Assembly: GCF_000003815.2 (NCBI RefSeq)
Contig: NC_049994.1
Coordinates: 11,623,894-11,687,893 of the forward strand
From: Branchiostoma floridae
Taxonomy: Eukaryota; Chordata; Leptocardii; Amphioxiformes; Branchiostomatidae
Length of the DNA: 64,000 nucleotides
Direction: 5' to 3'
The notes beneath the pieces were generated by a model, which saw nothing but the letters and a program-made list of their open reading frames with translations, did not search any database and was not told the origin of the DNA. This document shows positions 32,172 to 44,690 of the stretch, one piece after another. The translations under genes and the position numbers were made by a program. Numbering within the stretch: the stretch's first letter is position 1; each line of letters starts with the position of its first letter.

Positions 32172-34439
32172 CATGTGAAAAGCAGCTTACACTTCCAAAT
32201 AAATTTTTCAATGTGTCGACTGCTTCGAAATAGATTCCAGCGTAGTTAATCAAAACTGCGCTGTGATCGTCATTTTAATACCAGTCTGATTTCTTCAGAT
32301 AAGATGCTACAAGTTTGGAAACTAGAGATAAGATTGCAAGCGTCTTATGTCGACGTCTCCATTGTATATCAGATTGACTGAGCTGTATAAGATCAAATAA
32401 CCGTTACAGGTCGCCAAATGAAAATATCTTGCAAGAGTAACCTATTTGAAAACACTGTGTTAGAGCTGGGGAACCCAGAGCTCGCAGATAAATTGCTGGC
32501 AGCCTTTTATATTTTTAAGCTCCCAATCCACTAGCGCTGCGACCTCGATTGGACTTAGGTAACTCTTGACGTCATGATTAGAATATCATGCATATTATGA
32601 ACGTATCACCGAAAAGACTGCAAAACAAAGAGCAAAGTTTCGTCGCTTTTCTTGAAAATTTAAATTCGTTGAGCGTTCTATCATAGGGTTTGGTCAAAAG
32701 GTGGTAGCAGCGAGGACTACGAACTAGTGGAATGGGGGTAATAAGAAAATATCTTGCAATCGGGACCTACCTCCAAATGTTCCGCTAAGGCTTGGCAACA
32801 ACCCACATCTCACAGCTAAATTGCTCGGAGAATTTCACATCCCTTGGACCGGGTCGCAATAAAGGCACTCTACAGCAGTTTACATACATATAGACCGCTG
32901 CCGTATGCTATGCCTCACCGATTCTGGTGACCGCCCCACCAAATACATGATGCGGGTGTTCGCAAAATAACTACCCGCTCTAATTGGCAGTAGCAATGAA
33001 AGAAACACGCATTAGCAAACAGCTAATACTAGGGCACGTGTTATCTTGTGTAATTTGTGTATATTTTACTTGAATCTTGGGATTCTCTCATGATGGGAAG
33101 TATTTGAAACGTCGTTAATGGACTACGCGCCCAGTCGTTTTAGCAAACTACAAAGAACTAGTAGGGTAATTTCGGGACCAATCTTTCCAACGCTATAATA
33201 CTCCCTGACCACTTCTACGCCAAGGCTGTGAAAGATTGTTTCCCTTTTACAATTAACTTTCCATCATGCCCAGTTGGGCGTTAAATGTAAGCTCTACAAG
33301 ACGATTTTATGGTGGTAGTTTATCTAACTACCAGAAACACCATGTACAAAGTCTAGGACGCCCACGCGTAACCGTCTGGCAGCAGCGAGGAAACAACCCA
33401 GTCATCACCCTTGTATCTGCAGCGCTCAATGTGTTTCGTGTTCAACCATTTAGAGTGTGATGGATGTGGGCAATCGAAGAGGAAAGCTCTGCCTGCAGAT
33501 GGAAACCATTATCGACATGGGGGATGAATGGCCAATGGTGCAATAGACGGTAGACCTTTCCAGGGGAGTATCACCTCAGTGAGGACGGAGGGTTTTTTCG
33601 GTTCGTTTGCTTGTTTTAGTTAATGTGTGTTCATGTTAGACCGGGTTTAACCCTATCCAGACTGGGCTTTTTGGACAAGGACTGGATGAGCTTTATAATT
33701 TCAAAACGGCTTACTGTAAGATCACCAAATTTGTGGATGACAATGTGCTTGTTGAAGATGATACCTACCTACCTACCTAGTCCCTTGACGATAAGCCCTG
33801 TAATTTCGATACACAATTAGCAATGGAGCATAATTGATGTTAATGTCAATTGTAATGTAAATGAAAATCCATTTCTTCGCTTGGATTGAGTATGGTGTAC
33901 AGAAGGAAAATTATGGTTATGTTTAACAATGAAAACCTGAGAACGAGTTATCAGTTTTATGATATCGTTGTCTGGTGTTTTTGGTCGTGTTACATTAGAC
34001 AGTCAATTTTGCTTCTCTTGGCTGAAATGTAATGAATAAAGATCATACTTGTGTCTCCTACATCCAATGACAATAAAAAATGTCTTCCTGTCCTTTTGTG
34101 CATCACGAAAACGATTCTAAAGGGGTTTTTATCCACTTTTGGTGCTGTCTTTAGACGCTGCCCATTAATTTCTGCCCAGACGGCCTCTTGTAAATTGTTT
34201 TACAGTGGCGACCTTTAGATCTTACGACATCCTGGGGCGTCTTAGAAAGTAAAGAAGCCAACAGGAAGCTTTAGTCTGTTTCTTATCACAAACACTGTGA
34301 TGTTGGTGATAGTTAATTTTAATGTTCTATTTGAAAAGGGTGCATTTTCGAGCTTTAAAGCAAATGATTTTTTAAACCATTTTTTTATCAGAAAACACAT
34401 TGAAAGGTTGAAAGGTATGACACACACACCATGTGTCCT
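32172..34439. other. Gene-poor stretch
   Basis: No supported gene. AAAATATCTTGCAA followed by an AGCTAAATTGCT-type block occurs near 32418-32500 and again near 32743-32830, a diverged local duplication. A short (CTAC)n tract lies near 33763-33778. Confidence 0.35.
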
Positions 34440-34900
34440 AAAAAGGATTTTGAAACTAGGAAAGCCCTAGCATGGCAAGCAAGCAATAAATGGAAGAAAA
34501 TATGGAAACATAATTTCCCCAACAAACTGAAACTAAAATTTTCATTGCCCTAGTAGAGGAAACAATTCAGCTATAAGGTGCAGAAACATGGACACTTACT
34601 TGCCAACTCTAAAACAGATTAGACGGGGCCTACACAAAGTTACTTCGCAAGAACACAGAACCTATCTTAAAACACTTTATGTAAGTCTCCCACAACTATC
34701 TCTGAAGCTCACTCGCCGACGGGTAAATTTGCGGGACTTAATTGTTGAGCCAAGCAGGAAATAGTTTCTCAAAACACTTTATGTAAGTCTCCCACAACTA
34801 TCTCTGAAGCACACTCGCCGATGGGTATATTTGCCGGACTTAACTGTTGAGCCAAGCAGGAAATAGTTTCCTCCGTTCTCCTATAGAAGACGAGTTGCCG
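34440..34900 (+). pseudogene. Decayed reverse transcriptase C-terminus (RTE-like)
   Basis: The reading near 34455-34545 gives TRKALAWQASNKWKKIWK and FPNKLKLKF. After a frameshift it gives a TIQL-stop-GAETWTLT block, then DGAYTKLLRK. This is the C-terminal signature of RTE/L1-like reverse transcriptases. In-frame stops and frameshifts show it is dead. The downstream LPQLSLKLTRRR stretch also belongs to this C-terminal region and has been duplicated (next entry). Confidence 0.65.
34667..34870. repeat. Tandem duplication, 102-bp unit, two copies
   Basis: Copies at 34667-34768 and 34769-34870 differ at a handful of bases. Each runs from AAAACACTTTATGTAAGTCT to AGCAGGAAATAGTTTC and lies inside the retrotransposon remnant. 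Confidence 0.85.
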
Positions 34901-35599
34901 GGTACATTGCAGAAGTTTGACCTTTACTTTATATTCCATACTGTATATTTAGCCTTTATATATAAAGGCTCCATACTTTATATTCTTTCCCGGAATTTGA
35001 GTTCTCCCTTAAGGCTTAATTTGTTTCTGGGTGACGCAGAGAACGTATCGAACTAGTACGTGTGTACCTGACGTCCATTTGACGTAACAAGCAAAATGGG
35101 ACGTTATGTATTCACCTCACCTAGTCCCATACTCATGTGCGTTATACATTCACTGAAGGCAAAAGGCAGAATTACTTTGACTGTATAGACGATGGGTCTG
35201 GATTGCTTTGACTAGCTTTTGGACAAATATCGACAGTTTGCTGGCAGGGGTGTGTGATTCGGCATCGTATAGCCCATTTAGACTTCATCTATTATGAATC
35301 CCATCCGACGAAGACGATAAGGGAAACACAAAACGTCGTGTGGAATCTAAATCAACAAGAGCGATCGCGACTGACGGGTGCCAACATGTTCCAGGTTTCC
35401 TGGTAACAAGTCAGGTGTTGACGCTGAGAAGCTATTAGCTTACCGGCCCAAGAAAACTAAGAGCGATGAAGAGTAGAGTTTATAGGCTGATAAGTTTCTT
35501 CAGTTAAACTTAGGGTTGTTACATTAAGATACGCCAGTGGAAGTCGGATACTCCACCCAACAGAAAAGAGGATGGACCATTAGAGAAATGGACCGTTGT
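34901..35599. other. Intergenic, nothing recognised
   Basis: No gene or defined repeat. Confidence 0.35.
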
Positions 35600-35835
35600 T
35601 TTGAATTTCGGTACCTACGGTATCTATTTGATACATGGTCCCGGGGTCACTTTAAGTCCCACTTAAATTCAAACTGGGGCTCGGCCGGGCTAAAAAATAT
35701 CCCGGAAGTCGCAAAGTGTCCTACGGGACCACGTAGGGGTCAAGCCCGAAAGTGTCAAAAACAGCTTTCCTGTGAACTGCCCGGCGGGGCCTCTTATTCC
35801 CATTGGGACCGTAGCCTAAGTGGATTGTTTCCAAA
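35600..35835. mobile_element. MITE of the GGTCCCAATT family (left end unclear)
   Basis: The right end (complement of TTAGGCTACGGTCCCAATGGG) and the blocks CCACTTAAATTCAA, CTCGGCCGGGCT, AAAATATCCCGGAAGTCGC, AGCCCGAAAGTGTCAAAAAC match the elements at 29265-29590 and 58552-58729. Confidence 0.6.
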
Positions 35836-37132
35836 CTGTCATTAATATTGCCTAAAAAGAACTATATTGGACGGATCGCGCAGACATATCTATTTTTCGT
35901 GGCTAGAATGATGGATATAATCTGCTCAGAATCTTTTGAAGCCATTTCAATCATTGTGTAATTGGTTCAAAGGAGACATGGCTCTCTCAAAGAAGAGACT
36001 TCTGTGCATTATTCTCGTGGGCGGTGGGTTTCTCGAAAAGCTTTGACAGTTTCTTCTTTTCTTTTGTCGGTATTTTGACAGCACTCCCATTCCTGTGGTC
36101 TCGTCTTCTGCGCAAGATTTATAAATAAATGAATGTGATGAAGCCATAAAGCATCGTGCGAAATGAAATCTAACATCCCTCACAAATACGCTTCTGTGAC
36201 CAAAGAGAACAAAGCAGTGTGACGCATCGACTAAACTGAAATTCTCGGAAAGATTGAAAAAAACGCCTTAACGTTTTACCATCACTTTTATGTACATTTC
36301 TCAGAAATGCCATCAATATGCAAGGAAACTCTAGCCGTGAAATTCGATTTTCTTTAAAAAATGGGCGTGCCCCATAATGGAATCATGATGGAATCATCCT
36401 GACGTAATAGAGGTTTGCAATATCTTGTAATAAGGCATAAACTCAAAGTTAATACGAGTCCCCTTAAGTCTTATGCATCCATTATTTACTACCTACATAG
36501 TATAACATACTTGATCGACCTGAAGTCACGACCAAGCAGTTAATAAATTTATTTCATTCCACATAGCCATGTCTAAAATTACTTTTCCGAAGTTTTCAAA
36601 ATAAATAAAAAAGTATTCGCAAAAGTCAAACTTTTCCAGCCACTCGGTTTCCATACCATAACGAACGAGAGTATTTACTACTTGGCTCGACACCGATGTT
36701 CCACAAATCTTACCCGTCGGTTAGTCTTCTGAATCTGAGAAAGCTATTAGAGACTTTCATAAATTGTAGCATGAGAGGCTGTCTTTGGGCAGTAAATGCG
36801 AAGAGTTGCATTTACTACCTGAAGACAACCTCTCACGTCTTCCAGACAACAGCTGAAAAAAAGATGAGTTATCTTGTCCTAAAACGCGCCGACTCGGCTG
36901 CCCTACCTCACCCACTCTTCCTCTTTTTCCAGTAATTTATCTTGACTTTGAACTTCTAAAGAGAAACTTCGATGGCGCCGGCAACCTTCCAAAATCAAAG
37001 AAGTCGCTCTCCAAAGGTCGTGAACAAAATAACAATGCAAATAACAACGGTATTCTGTGGTTAGGATCATGGTGGAGATATATTTTACACGACTCTCTAT
37101 CTATCTGTCTATTTGTATGTCTGTCTGTCTGT
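35836..37132. other. Intergenic; contains a strong hairpin
   Basis: No gene supported. The one notable structure is the hairpin at 36772-36835. Confidence 0.4.
36772..36835. ncRNA. miRNA-precursor-like hairpin (candidate)
   Basis: 36772-36799 pairs with 36808-36835: 28 base pairs counting G-U, with only two mismatches and two wobbles, closing on an 8-base loop (GAAGAGTT, 36800-36807). Stem length, few mismatches and small loop match animal pre-miRNA foldbacks. It could instead be a short inverted-repeat transposon relic. No known miRNA is recognised. Because the stem is nearly symmetrical, the transcribed strand cannot be chosen. Confidence 0.4.
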
Positions 37133-37445
37133 CTATCTATCTGTCTGTATGTCTAGATGGATGGATGGATGGATAAAAAGGTGGACGGATGGATGGATGG
37201 GTGGATGGATGGGTGGATGGATGGATGCATGGATGCGTGCATTGATTGATGAATGGGTGGATGGATAGAGGGATGGTTGGAGGAATGGAGGGATGGAGGG
37301 ATGGATAGATGGATGGATTGACGGTGAGATATGAATGGAGGGATGATATGAATGGACCGAGGGACGAACGGATCGCTCGACGGATGGAGGGAAGAACTGG
37401 TCGATGGATAGAGGGATGGATGGACGGATAGACGGATGGATTAAT
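37085..37445. repeat. Tetranucleotide microsatellite (GGAT)n preceded by (CTGT/CTAT)n
   Basis: A CTGT/CTAT tract (about 37098-37145) merges into a long, interrupted GGAT array. Translating it gives only a repetitive Pro-Ser-Ile-His peptide, so it is not a gene. Confidence 0.95.
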
Positions 37446-38329
37446 TGATGGTCTTTTCTCTTAACCGACATAATTGGATTGCCTTCCCGATTCCTTCTTA
37501 TCTAACTAACTAAGCCATGGAACTAATTTGCCACTGGGAATTAGATTTCCAGGAAATCAGATTTAGAATCGGAGAATTACTTTTTGATACAACATCTAAT
37601 TCTATCGACCCCGCAGAAGAAAGTTACTTACGTATTTCGGGAAGTAATGTGATTTTCCTCGAATCAATTTTCATCCATGCCAGGTAATCGAATAAATATG
37701 TCATTCGGTATTTTCAATTTTCAGGAAGATGGGTTAAGTTTTTAAACCATTACAACGGCAACACCTAGCTTTTTGGCAGATTTGGGGCAGGGTTAGTTTT
37801 TTTCATATGGGGGAGGGGGGGGGGGGGTACTCCTTCCACGGCAAAGTACCGTATTCTGCATTTGAGAACCTTAGCCAACTTTGACCCCACCCCCCCCCCC
37901 CCCATAAGATGAAACCAGGCCCACTCGAAGTCTGCAAAGGAGGATACGCAATAACTTTGCATAATTCTTTATTGACATTCTGTCTGCAAAATCTACGTTA
38001 ACCTTTCAGAATACTCTAAAATAAGACACGCGTGGTATTTGTTGTAATTTTGCTGCATTGTGGATGGACAGGTCAGTTCAAATATTTGCATATTTGCGTT
38101 ACGCCATTGATATGTCGTCGTAGGCTCATTACGATACGTTAAAATATTTTTGTAACGACACAGAAATTTTGTCAAGAACCAGTTGGGAATTTTAATTCAA
38201 CATATCATTCAAACAGCGAAGAAAACTCAAATTACTCTCACCTTTATCTTATCACAGTCTGCGACGTACGATTCTCATTAAAGACCAATTTGAACTTGGA
38301 ATGCAGAAAGAAATTGGAAAGTAGAAAAA
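37446..38329. other. Intergenic with G and C homopolymers
   Basis: No gene. A G-rich run (about 37810-37828) and a C run (about 37888-37902) lie on the same strand and could pair as a hairpin. Confidence 0.4.
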
Positions 38330-39080
38330 TTCCGCAGCTTTATTGGAGGTTGACAGCTAGCTTATTTGCATATACGTCATAGACGCGTCATACAGACATA
38401 TATAATGACAATTAACTCAGATGGTACCATTCTCACCATACTCATGGGCCGGTTAGAAGTTGAGAATTGGGAAATACACAGGAAAGAAAGCTATTGTGCG
38501 GTACTTTTTACAAGCGGTGGACACCTGGGCTAATATATTTGTATCGCGTCATAGGCCGCGTCATACCGACCTGTCGTCATGACAATTCACTCAGAAGCTA
38601 CGATTCTAATCGTAGGTCCGTTGGAAGTTGAACCTTGAGAAATGTGTAGTAAAAGCTGTTTCGCACACGTTTTGTTGGAGGTAGGCACCTAGGTTACTAT
38701 ATTTGCATATACGTCATAGACGCGTCATACCGACCCGTCGTCATGGCAATTCACTCAGAAGCTATGATTCTAATCGTAGGTCGGTCGGAAGTTGAAACTT
38801 GAGAAATATGTAGTAAAAAAGCTGTTTTGCACAAGTTTTATCGTAGGTGGACACCTAGGCTACGATATTTGCACACACGTCATAAATGCGTCATAGCAAC
38901 CTCGTCGTCATGACAATTCACACAGAAGATCGGTTGGAACTTTAGAAATGCGTAGTATAAAAAGTGTTTGATAAATGCGTAGTTTTGCACACGTTTTATT
39001 GGAGTTGGACACTTACGATATTTGCACACACGTCATATCGATCATACTGATCTCGTTGTTATGACAGTTCCTTTAGAAGA
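38330..39080. repeat. Tandem array, about 180-bp unit, about 4 copies
   Basis: Each unit has TTGGAGGT.GACACCTAGG, TATTTGCATATACGTCATAG, ACGCGTCATACCGACC, GTCGTCATGACAATTCACTC and a GAAGTTGAAACTTGAGAAAT block. Copies diverge toward the right end, and the last is partial. CGTCA motifs recur three to four times per unit. Confidence 0.8.
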
Positions 39081-39299
39081 GGATTCCCATTAACGGCGAT
39101 TGAATGTCTCCAAATGGACCACGGAAATGAGACAGAGATTTGATCAAACGCCCATCAGTTATCCCATGATCTGGAAGTTATGCTCAATAATGAACATAAT
39201 CAGCTTTGTTCCATGTATTTTCAACAGAAATATGAGACTGAATAAAGGTAGATTAGGGCTATTCAACAACTGCTCAGGACCTCTTGCTTCGGAGCTAAA

Positions 39300-39520
39300 C
39301 ACCCACACATACAACCCCACCAATACGGTCCTGGGTTCTTCCAGTCATGCTACCGACCGAGTATTCTTGGGAAAGGTACTAAACACAACTTTGCTCACTC
39401 GATTCACTGTAAAAAAAATGGGTACCTGACTTCAGTTGGGGAGGTAAAAGGTGGTGTAAGCATGAGGAATGGACTCCGCCTCCCAATACCGTGCCCTAGA
39501 CAATGTGAATAACTAACCAA
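39300..39520 (+). mobile_element. tRNA-derived SINE, copy 2
   Basis: Contains GGGAAAGGTACTAAACACAA, AAAATGGGTACCTGACTTCA, GTTGGGGAGGTAAAAGG, ATGGACTCCGCCTCCCAATA and CCGTGCCCTAGACA, the same order of blocks as 30862-31110. The tRNA-like head is poorly preserved. Confidence 0.6.
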
Positions 39521-39771
39521 TTTCTCTATGGGCTTACCTATACCTGCCAACGCCTGCAGTCACATTGGTTGGTTAAAATAACCGTCAATCTGTCATAATT
39601 TTTTATACGAACTTGTACATACATGTAACTCCGTAAAAAACACACGTAACTCGTTTATGTTTCTTTTGATTCACGTTATGTCATTAGCAAATCAAAATAT
39701 TTGACTTAACCCCAGTTATTGCCTAGTCTCTACCAGACTCCGGATCGCTGGAAGAAATCGTAGAGGTGTAA

Positions 39772-39876
39772 CAAATAGAGAGGAATATAACATGCCAGGG
39801 AACAGCTCGCGATCCGAAGATCGCGTGCTGTTCCCTGGCCGGTTATATTCCTCTGGCCGGCTTACTCCTCTATTTG
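39772..39876. repeat. Long hairpin with a CGAA tetraloop next to a gap
   Basis: GCCAGGGAACAGC (39794-39806) pairs with 39827-39839, and CGCGATC (39808-39814) with 39819-39825 around the loop CGAA. Further out, AGGAATATAAC and CAAATAGAG find complements at about 39844-39854 and 39868-39876. The structure stops ten bases before the gap at 39887. Confidence 0.85.
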
Positions 39877-39886
39877 TTCCATTCTC

Positions 39887-39986
39887 NNNNNNNNNNNNNN
39901 NNNNNNNNNNNNNNNNNNNNNNNNNNNNNNNNNNNNNNNNNNNNNNNNNNNNNNNNNNNNNNNNNNNNNNNNNNNNNNNNNNNNNN
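39887..39986. other. Assembly gap (100 N)
   Basis: Exactly 100 N immediately right of the hairpin, which probably blocked reads. Confidence 0.95.
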
Positions 39987-42900
39987 CAGACACATGAAAA
40001 ATTGGAAACATATTCAAAGAAGGTCTGAAAAACAAGTTTCTCTCTGACTAGAGGGAACAACTGTCAAGTACCAACAAAACCCTTGTAAAATCAAAAGGCA
40101 CTTTATTTGTTACGGAAGAATATCTCTCAAAACAACTAATGATAAAAAAGTTTAAAAGTAGCATTACAAAACTGAAAATCAGTGTGCATTGTCTAGAGAT
40201 TGATAAAAAGGCTCGACACCACAACACTGCCAGAGACGCCGTTGCAAACGACTACCACCAAGACAAACTTTACCTTATTTGGTAGGCAGACCGATTTTTT
40301 TTCCAAGAATTGTTATGTACAACTCCTGTACCCGCCTACGTAATTCAATGTCTACTTCCTTCCAAAATCGTGACCGAATCAACCATACATAATCGTGTAT
40401 GGACGTCTCCCTATTGTCGTCAAAGTGCCATATGGAGACATACTCTCTCTATATCACTGTCTCTTTTTCAGTGATTGCTATCTGCGGTAGTCATCTCGTT
40501 CAGAATCTCTGTAGGCAGAACGTTTATGGCTAGTCTGTATAACACAAACTCAGTGCTGTAACTGGCCCCTCTTCGCAGAGGAGGCCGGCGGATGTTGGGC
40601 GGGCTGCTATAAGCGAGATTTAGTCAGGCTAGTTTATGGCTGGTCTCCTAAATTGTTAATCCTGACATATTTGTTCATCCACTGATCTTTATGACATGTG
40701 ACTACTGAATGTTTTTATTTCAAGTACAGTGTATAAGAAAAAGTCAATATGTAGTCGGTCTGGCCTACTAAAATCACATGATGACGTCATAGATATGTTA
40801 TATTACACCATAACCCACCCAAATTATATAAAAGATAAAACATTACGGGCACATCATCTCCTGCAAATTTTGTGATCGTGAACCAAATCGTTTTGAAATT
40901 ACAGAAGGGGGGGGGGGGGTCGAATGAGACACCCCCGAATCCCCGACCCTGGACCCCCCCCCCAAAAAAAAAAAAACTAGATATGTTTAAGTCATGAGAG
41001 TTATTACTTGTAATTTGTTTTTATTTTACTACGAGCCCATACGTGTATCTACAAAATGTACATACACAATAAAATCTTTATCGGCTGATTTGGGCCTCTA
41101 CCGATGGAATAGGCGATTCTGCTGTTTGTAGTCTCTACAACAATGTATATCTATAACGCTAGATCACCTTAATCCGTGGGGTAACCTAGATTCGTTGGTT
41201 TAAGAAAAAGGTTTTTAGAGAATTCGGGTCAACGACGTGGGTTTCAAATGTCAACATTTTCAAAATAATGTTATTTGAAACTACCTTCCATCGACTCAAC
41301 GATCCCCACATACCGCATTTCTATATTTAACGGATAAATGCTACCCTACGGATAAAGGTGAACCGACGTTATACCGACAAGTCTGTTTGAAATGGTTTGT
41401 TTGCTTTATGCGTGTAGTTTTGAGTGACCCTTATGCTCGGTCATGTGGAAAGACAGATTGATGTGACTTAATGACATAATCACAATAATCACTTTTACAT
41501 AAACATTCACAGCAGTATTCACAGCACGCTTCTATACCTATTAGCATCCACATAGGGTTTACTAAGTCCACCCATTCTTTATATAAACTTCGAATCAATA
41601 ACGTAAGAAAAATGATATTAATGGTCCACAGTTTATACGATACAATTATAGTTGTGTCTCTGACGAAGGCTAGTGGGTGCATATCCAGTTGCTTGAGTAA
41701 CTGCTTTTTGGCATACAATTATAGTTCTGTGTAGGGAGCTGATCATCGCTGCCGATGTCTATTCAAAGCTACGGTAATTCGAGACATGGACGAAAACCAG
41801 GACACGACATAATTAAAGTTGCTGAATGACGACTGCGGAAGGAACTAGTGGTTTTAAGCCTTCGCACACGCAGCATATCTTCAACCTTATCAGTAACTCC
41901 GGATAGTGGATAACAAGCTCAAGATGTGAGTCACAGGTCCAAAGCACGGACGAGACGGTTTAATCACAGTATTGAAGGACTGCAAACCTTAAGTGTGGTT
42001 TTATATCAGGGCTCACACAGCCACAGCATTGGGATCGGGATTTAAATTCCCGACGTTGCAACCAAGAAGTGTGGTTTCCAAGAAGACCAGCTCTTTCTCT
42101 CATACGGATAAGAACCTTGGTGCTAATTTGTTGTCTTGTCTGTTTGCGAGGTCGTCTGCGAGTAAACTGTCATCTTTTGTTTTATACAAAACCAGTTAGT
42201 CCGCTCATGTAACCCCAAAGCCTGGCCTTTTGCGCGTAATATGGTTGCCATGTAAGCTAGTTTATACACCTGCATAACACGAAGATACGTCAAACCAGCT
42301 TCATTTGGACCTGCGTTTCCCCTGTAAAGCTTAGGCTTTATTTTCTATTACACTTGCCCCCATTACTTAGATAAAATCCAGATACGTCGGATCCTAAGAT
42401 TAAGGGGTCGGAAACTAGACCATCTGATAACAAATACGTCTAAAACTACTATAAGTTGACAGAAGATCTCTATCAAACAGACAATTATTCCATGTACATA
42501 ACACAAAATTATCGTTACAGGACTTTAAGCTGCGCTACGGCAAAGTAATAACATTATGTCCTAAACTCGCAACGCAAATACGCGCGCGCGGCGGCGGTTT
42601 TGTAAACAAAACCAGAATGTTTATATGATACACTTGGGTTAACATAACGTATTTGCAGTACTTACCACTGGAAGACTTCAGGCGAGTTACACAGCAAACC
42701 TTTCGCACGTACGAGGAGGCGCTGTCTGTTTCCTTCGGCGTAAGTGCGTCTGTGTTATTTATATAATCACGACTGTGGACGGCAGATTTTTACACGCCTC
42801 GAGCGGTCTGGCACACGCAGTGAAAGGATCATTCCAAACTTCTCATAGGGGTGGGCGTGTACTCTTTAACTTTTTCTCTGTGTACCCTGACTACCAGTTC

Positions 42901-44444
42901 CGAAAACAAGACTAAATCTATCTTTAAGTTAATCCTTTTTTTCAAAAATCATCTTTTAGATTATTCTAAGTGTTTTGCTTTCAACCTGTTGCTGTGTATT
43001 TTAACAATGCCGGCAGCTTTCTGTCCCTTGTCACTAAGGCCTATTATTAATAGCATTTGACAGGTTGGACATGTTAGCCCTGGCTGTGTGTTATGTTGCA
43101 GACAAACCTGAATCGAAGTTTAACTGTAATGCTGTAATTTCTAACACTTGAAACAAGAATTGGACTTAACCAAATTTTCGACTGACAATTACAGTTCAAC
43201 TTCTGACTTCTACACAGATGAACTTAAGATAACGATGTTTACAAATAAACAAAACGAATAGTTGATGCAGCAGTTGTTAATTGGGGCGTACTGCTTGAAA
43301 GAATTCTTATGGATGAAACAACTATAGCGCCTCAGCACATACTGTTTTCAGACTCCACTTTGCAATCAGCTCCTTTCCTCCTTTTAGTTGTTTTCAATTT
43401 GCTGTTTTTCTAAGAATTGTGGGTTGCGTCTCATATGAGCATTTGTACAAACCAGACGTCTTGGGTTCGAATCTTGTAATTTAAACCGTTATTTCACTGA
43501 TGCTTGTGGGAAAGGCATTCAATACGACTTTCCTGATTTCATTCAGATGTAAATGAGGTAGCTTCGGTTAGGGACGTTCCTCGGCTAGGGCATCCCGTGT
43601 TTGAGGATAGCCACATCTCGATCTCGTAATAAGAACCCACCATACTTACCGAGTAGGGGTCATTCCCGATGTAAGTGGATCAAACCTTACGGTCAGTATA
43701 AAGGCTACAGAATCCTTAGAATGTTGAAGATGGTAGCCTTAAAAACCACGAATTAAGTGCAAGCTCTAATAGTTGCGTTGTGATTTCTGGACAAGTACCT
43801 ATACTAGTTTTCTACAGCGCTTTCAACATTCAGATTTCCGACTTAGCTGCTTTTGTTTACCCACACGGAAAACTTTTTGTTTTTGCTCTGTTTCTTCTTC
43901 TTCCTCTCCTTCTCCTTAGAAATAAGTCTAGTAAACGACCTGGACTAGACAGCTGCCACCATGGTTACCAGTAAAGTAGCAGGCACCCTGTGGTGTTAGG
44001 TTACATAATGTAGCAAATGGCTTATAACTGACATAATCACAGATCTAGAGGGGCTCGAGTTACTAGATTCATAAACGTGTTGGACTAAAGATAAACCTAA
44101 CAGTTGTCAGTATTAGACTACAACATGTGAAGGTAAACACTTCTAGTATATGTTTGCGTGTAAATGTTAAGGGAGGTGAATAACCTTACCAAGGAGACCT
44201 GTCACTGAACAGGACACATGACAGGAGTGTCTATTAAGGCGTACACGGCCCTTAAGTACAAAGAGGATGATCCTAAGGTGTGGGATAAGTGCATCAAGGA
44301 CAGATAATGGGAAATGAGTAAGTAAGTACTGATAATTAGAGACTTTATCCCGCGGACTAACGCAGCTGGTGTTCAAAACAAAAACGGGCCTATGCATATT
44401 ATCTCCGATATTCACAGTATAAGTACCTGGGAAAGGTGAGGCCA
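39987..44444. other. Gene-poor stretch
   Basis: No supported coding gene in about 4.4 kb. I see a G14 run near 40905, an ACCCCCGAATCCCC block near 40931 resembling the repeat at 521-550, one GGAAACGG-type repeat (41640-41712), and a box-B-like GGGTTCGAATC near 43462 preceding a GGGAAAGGCATTCAATACGAC stretch that looks like a decayed SINE. Confidence 0.4.
41640..41712. repeat. GGAAACGG-type family, copy 5 (partial)
   Basis: Carries TCTCTGACGAAGGCTAGTGG, GTGCATATCCAGTTGCTTGAG and TAACTGCTTTTTGGC, matching the other copies. ACAATTATAGTT occurs at both sides (about 41641 and 41715), a possible 12-bp target duplication. Confidence 0.55.
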
Positions 44445-44690
44445 TTGCAGGTAAATTTAATGGATGACATCATTTGTAGAACTGCAAAATAATAAGATAG
44501 GGCGAAAAAATAAGATGAGTAAAATAACAAGATGGCTAAATAAAAAAGACTTTATAAACGCCGTATCAAGAATTGAGTCAACAAAACATGGTAGCAGCCT
44601 CAACAAATCATTTATTCCTGTATTCACGAAGTGAACTAGTGTTACAGTAGTAAAAGTTACACCAGTGTGGATGGTAGATATTGCTGTACA
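44445..44690 (-). repeat. Dispersed repeat, copy B (inverse of 28130-28380)
   Basis: The minus strand aligns with 28130-28380 over the whole length with moderate divergence. Just beyond it the sequence TGACCTGTACTTAGC (about 44830) recurs near 49489, another retroelement-like tail. Confidence 0.6.

Noticed and set aside
37133-37471. 112-codon minus-strand frame of Pro-Ser-Ile-His repeats
   Set aside because: Translation of the (GGAT)n microsatellite.
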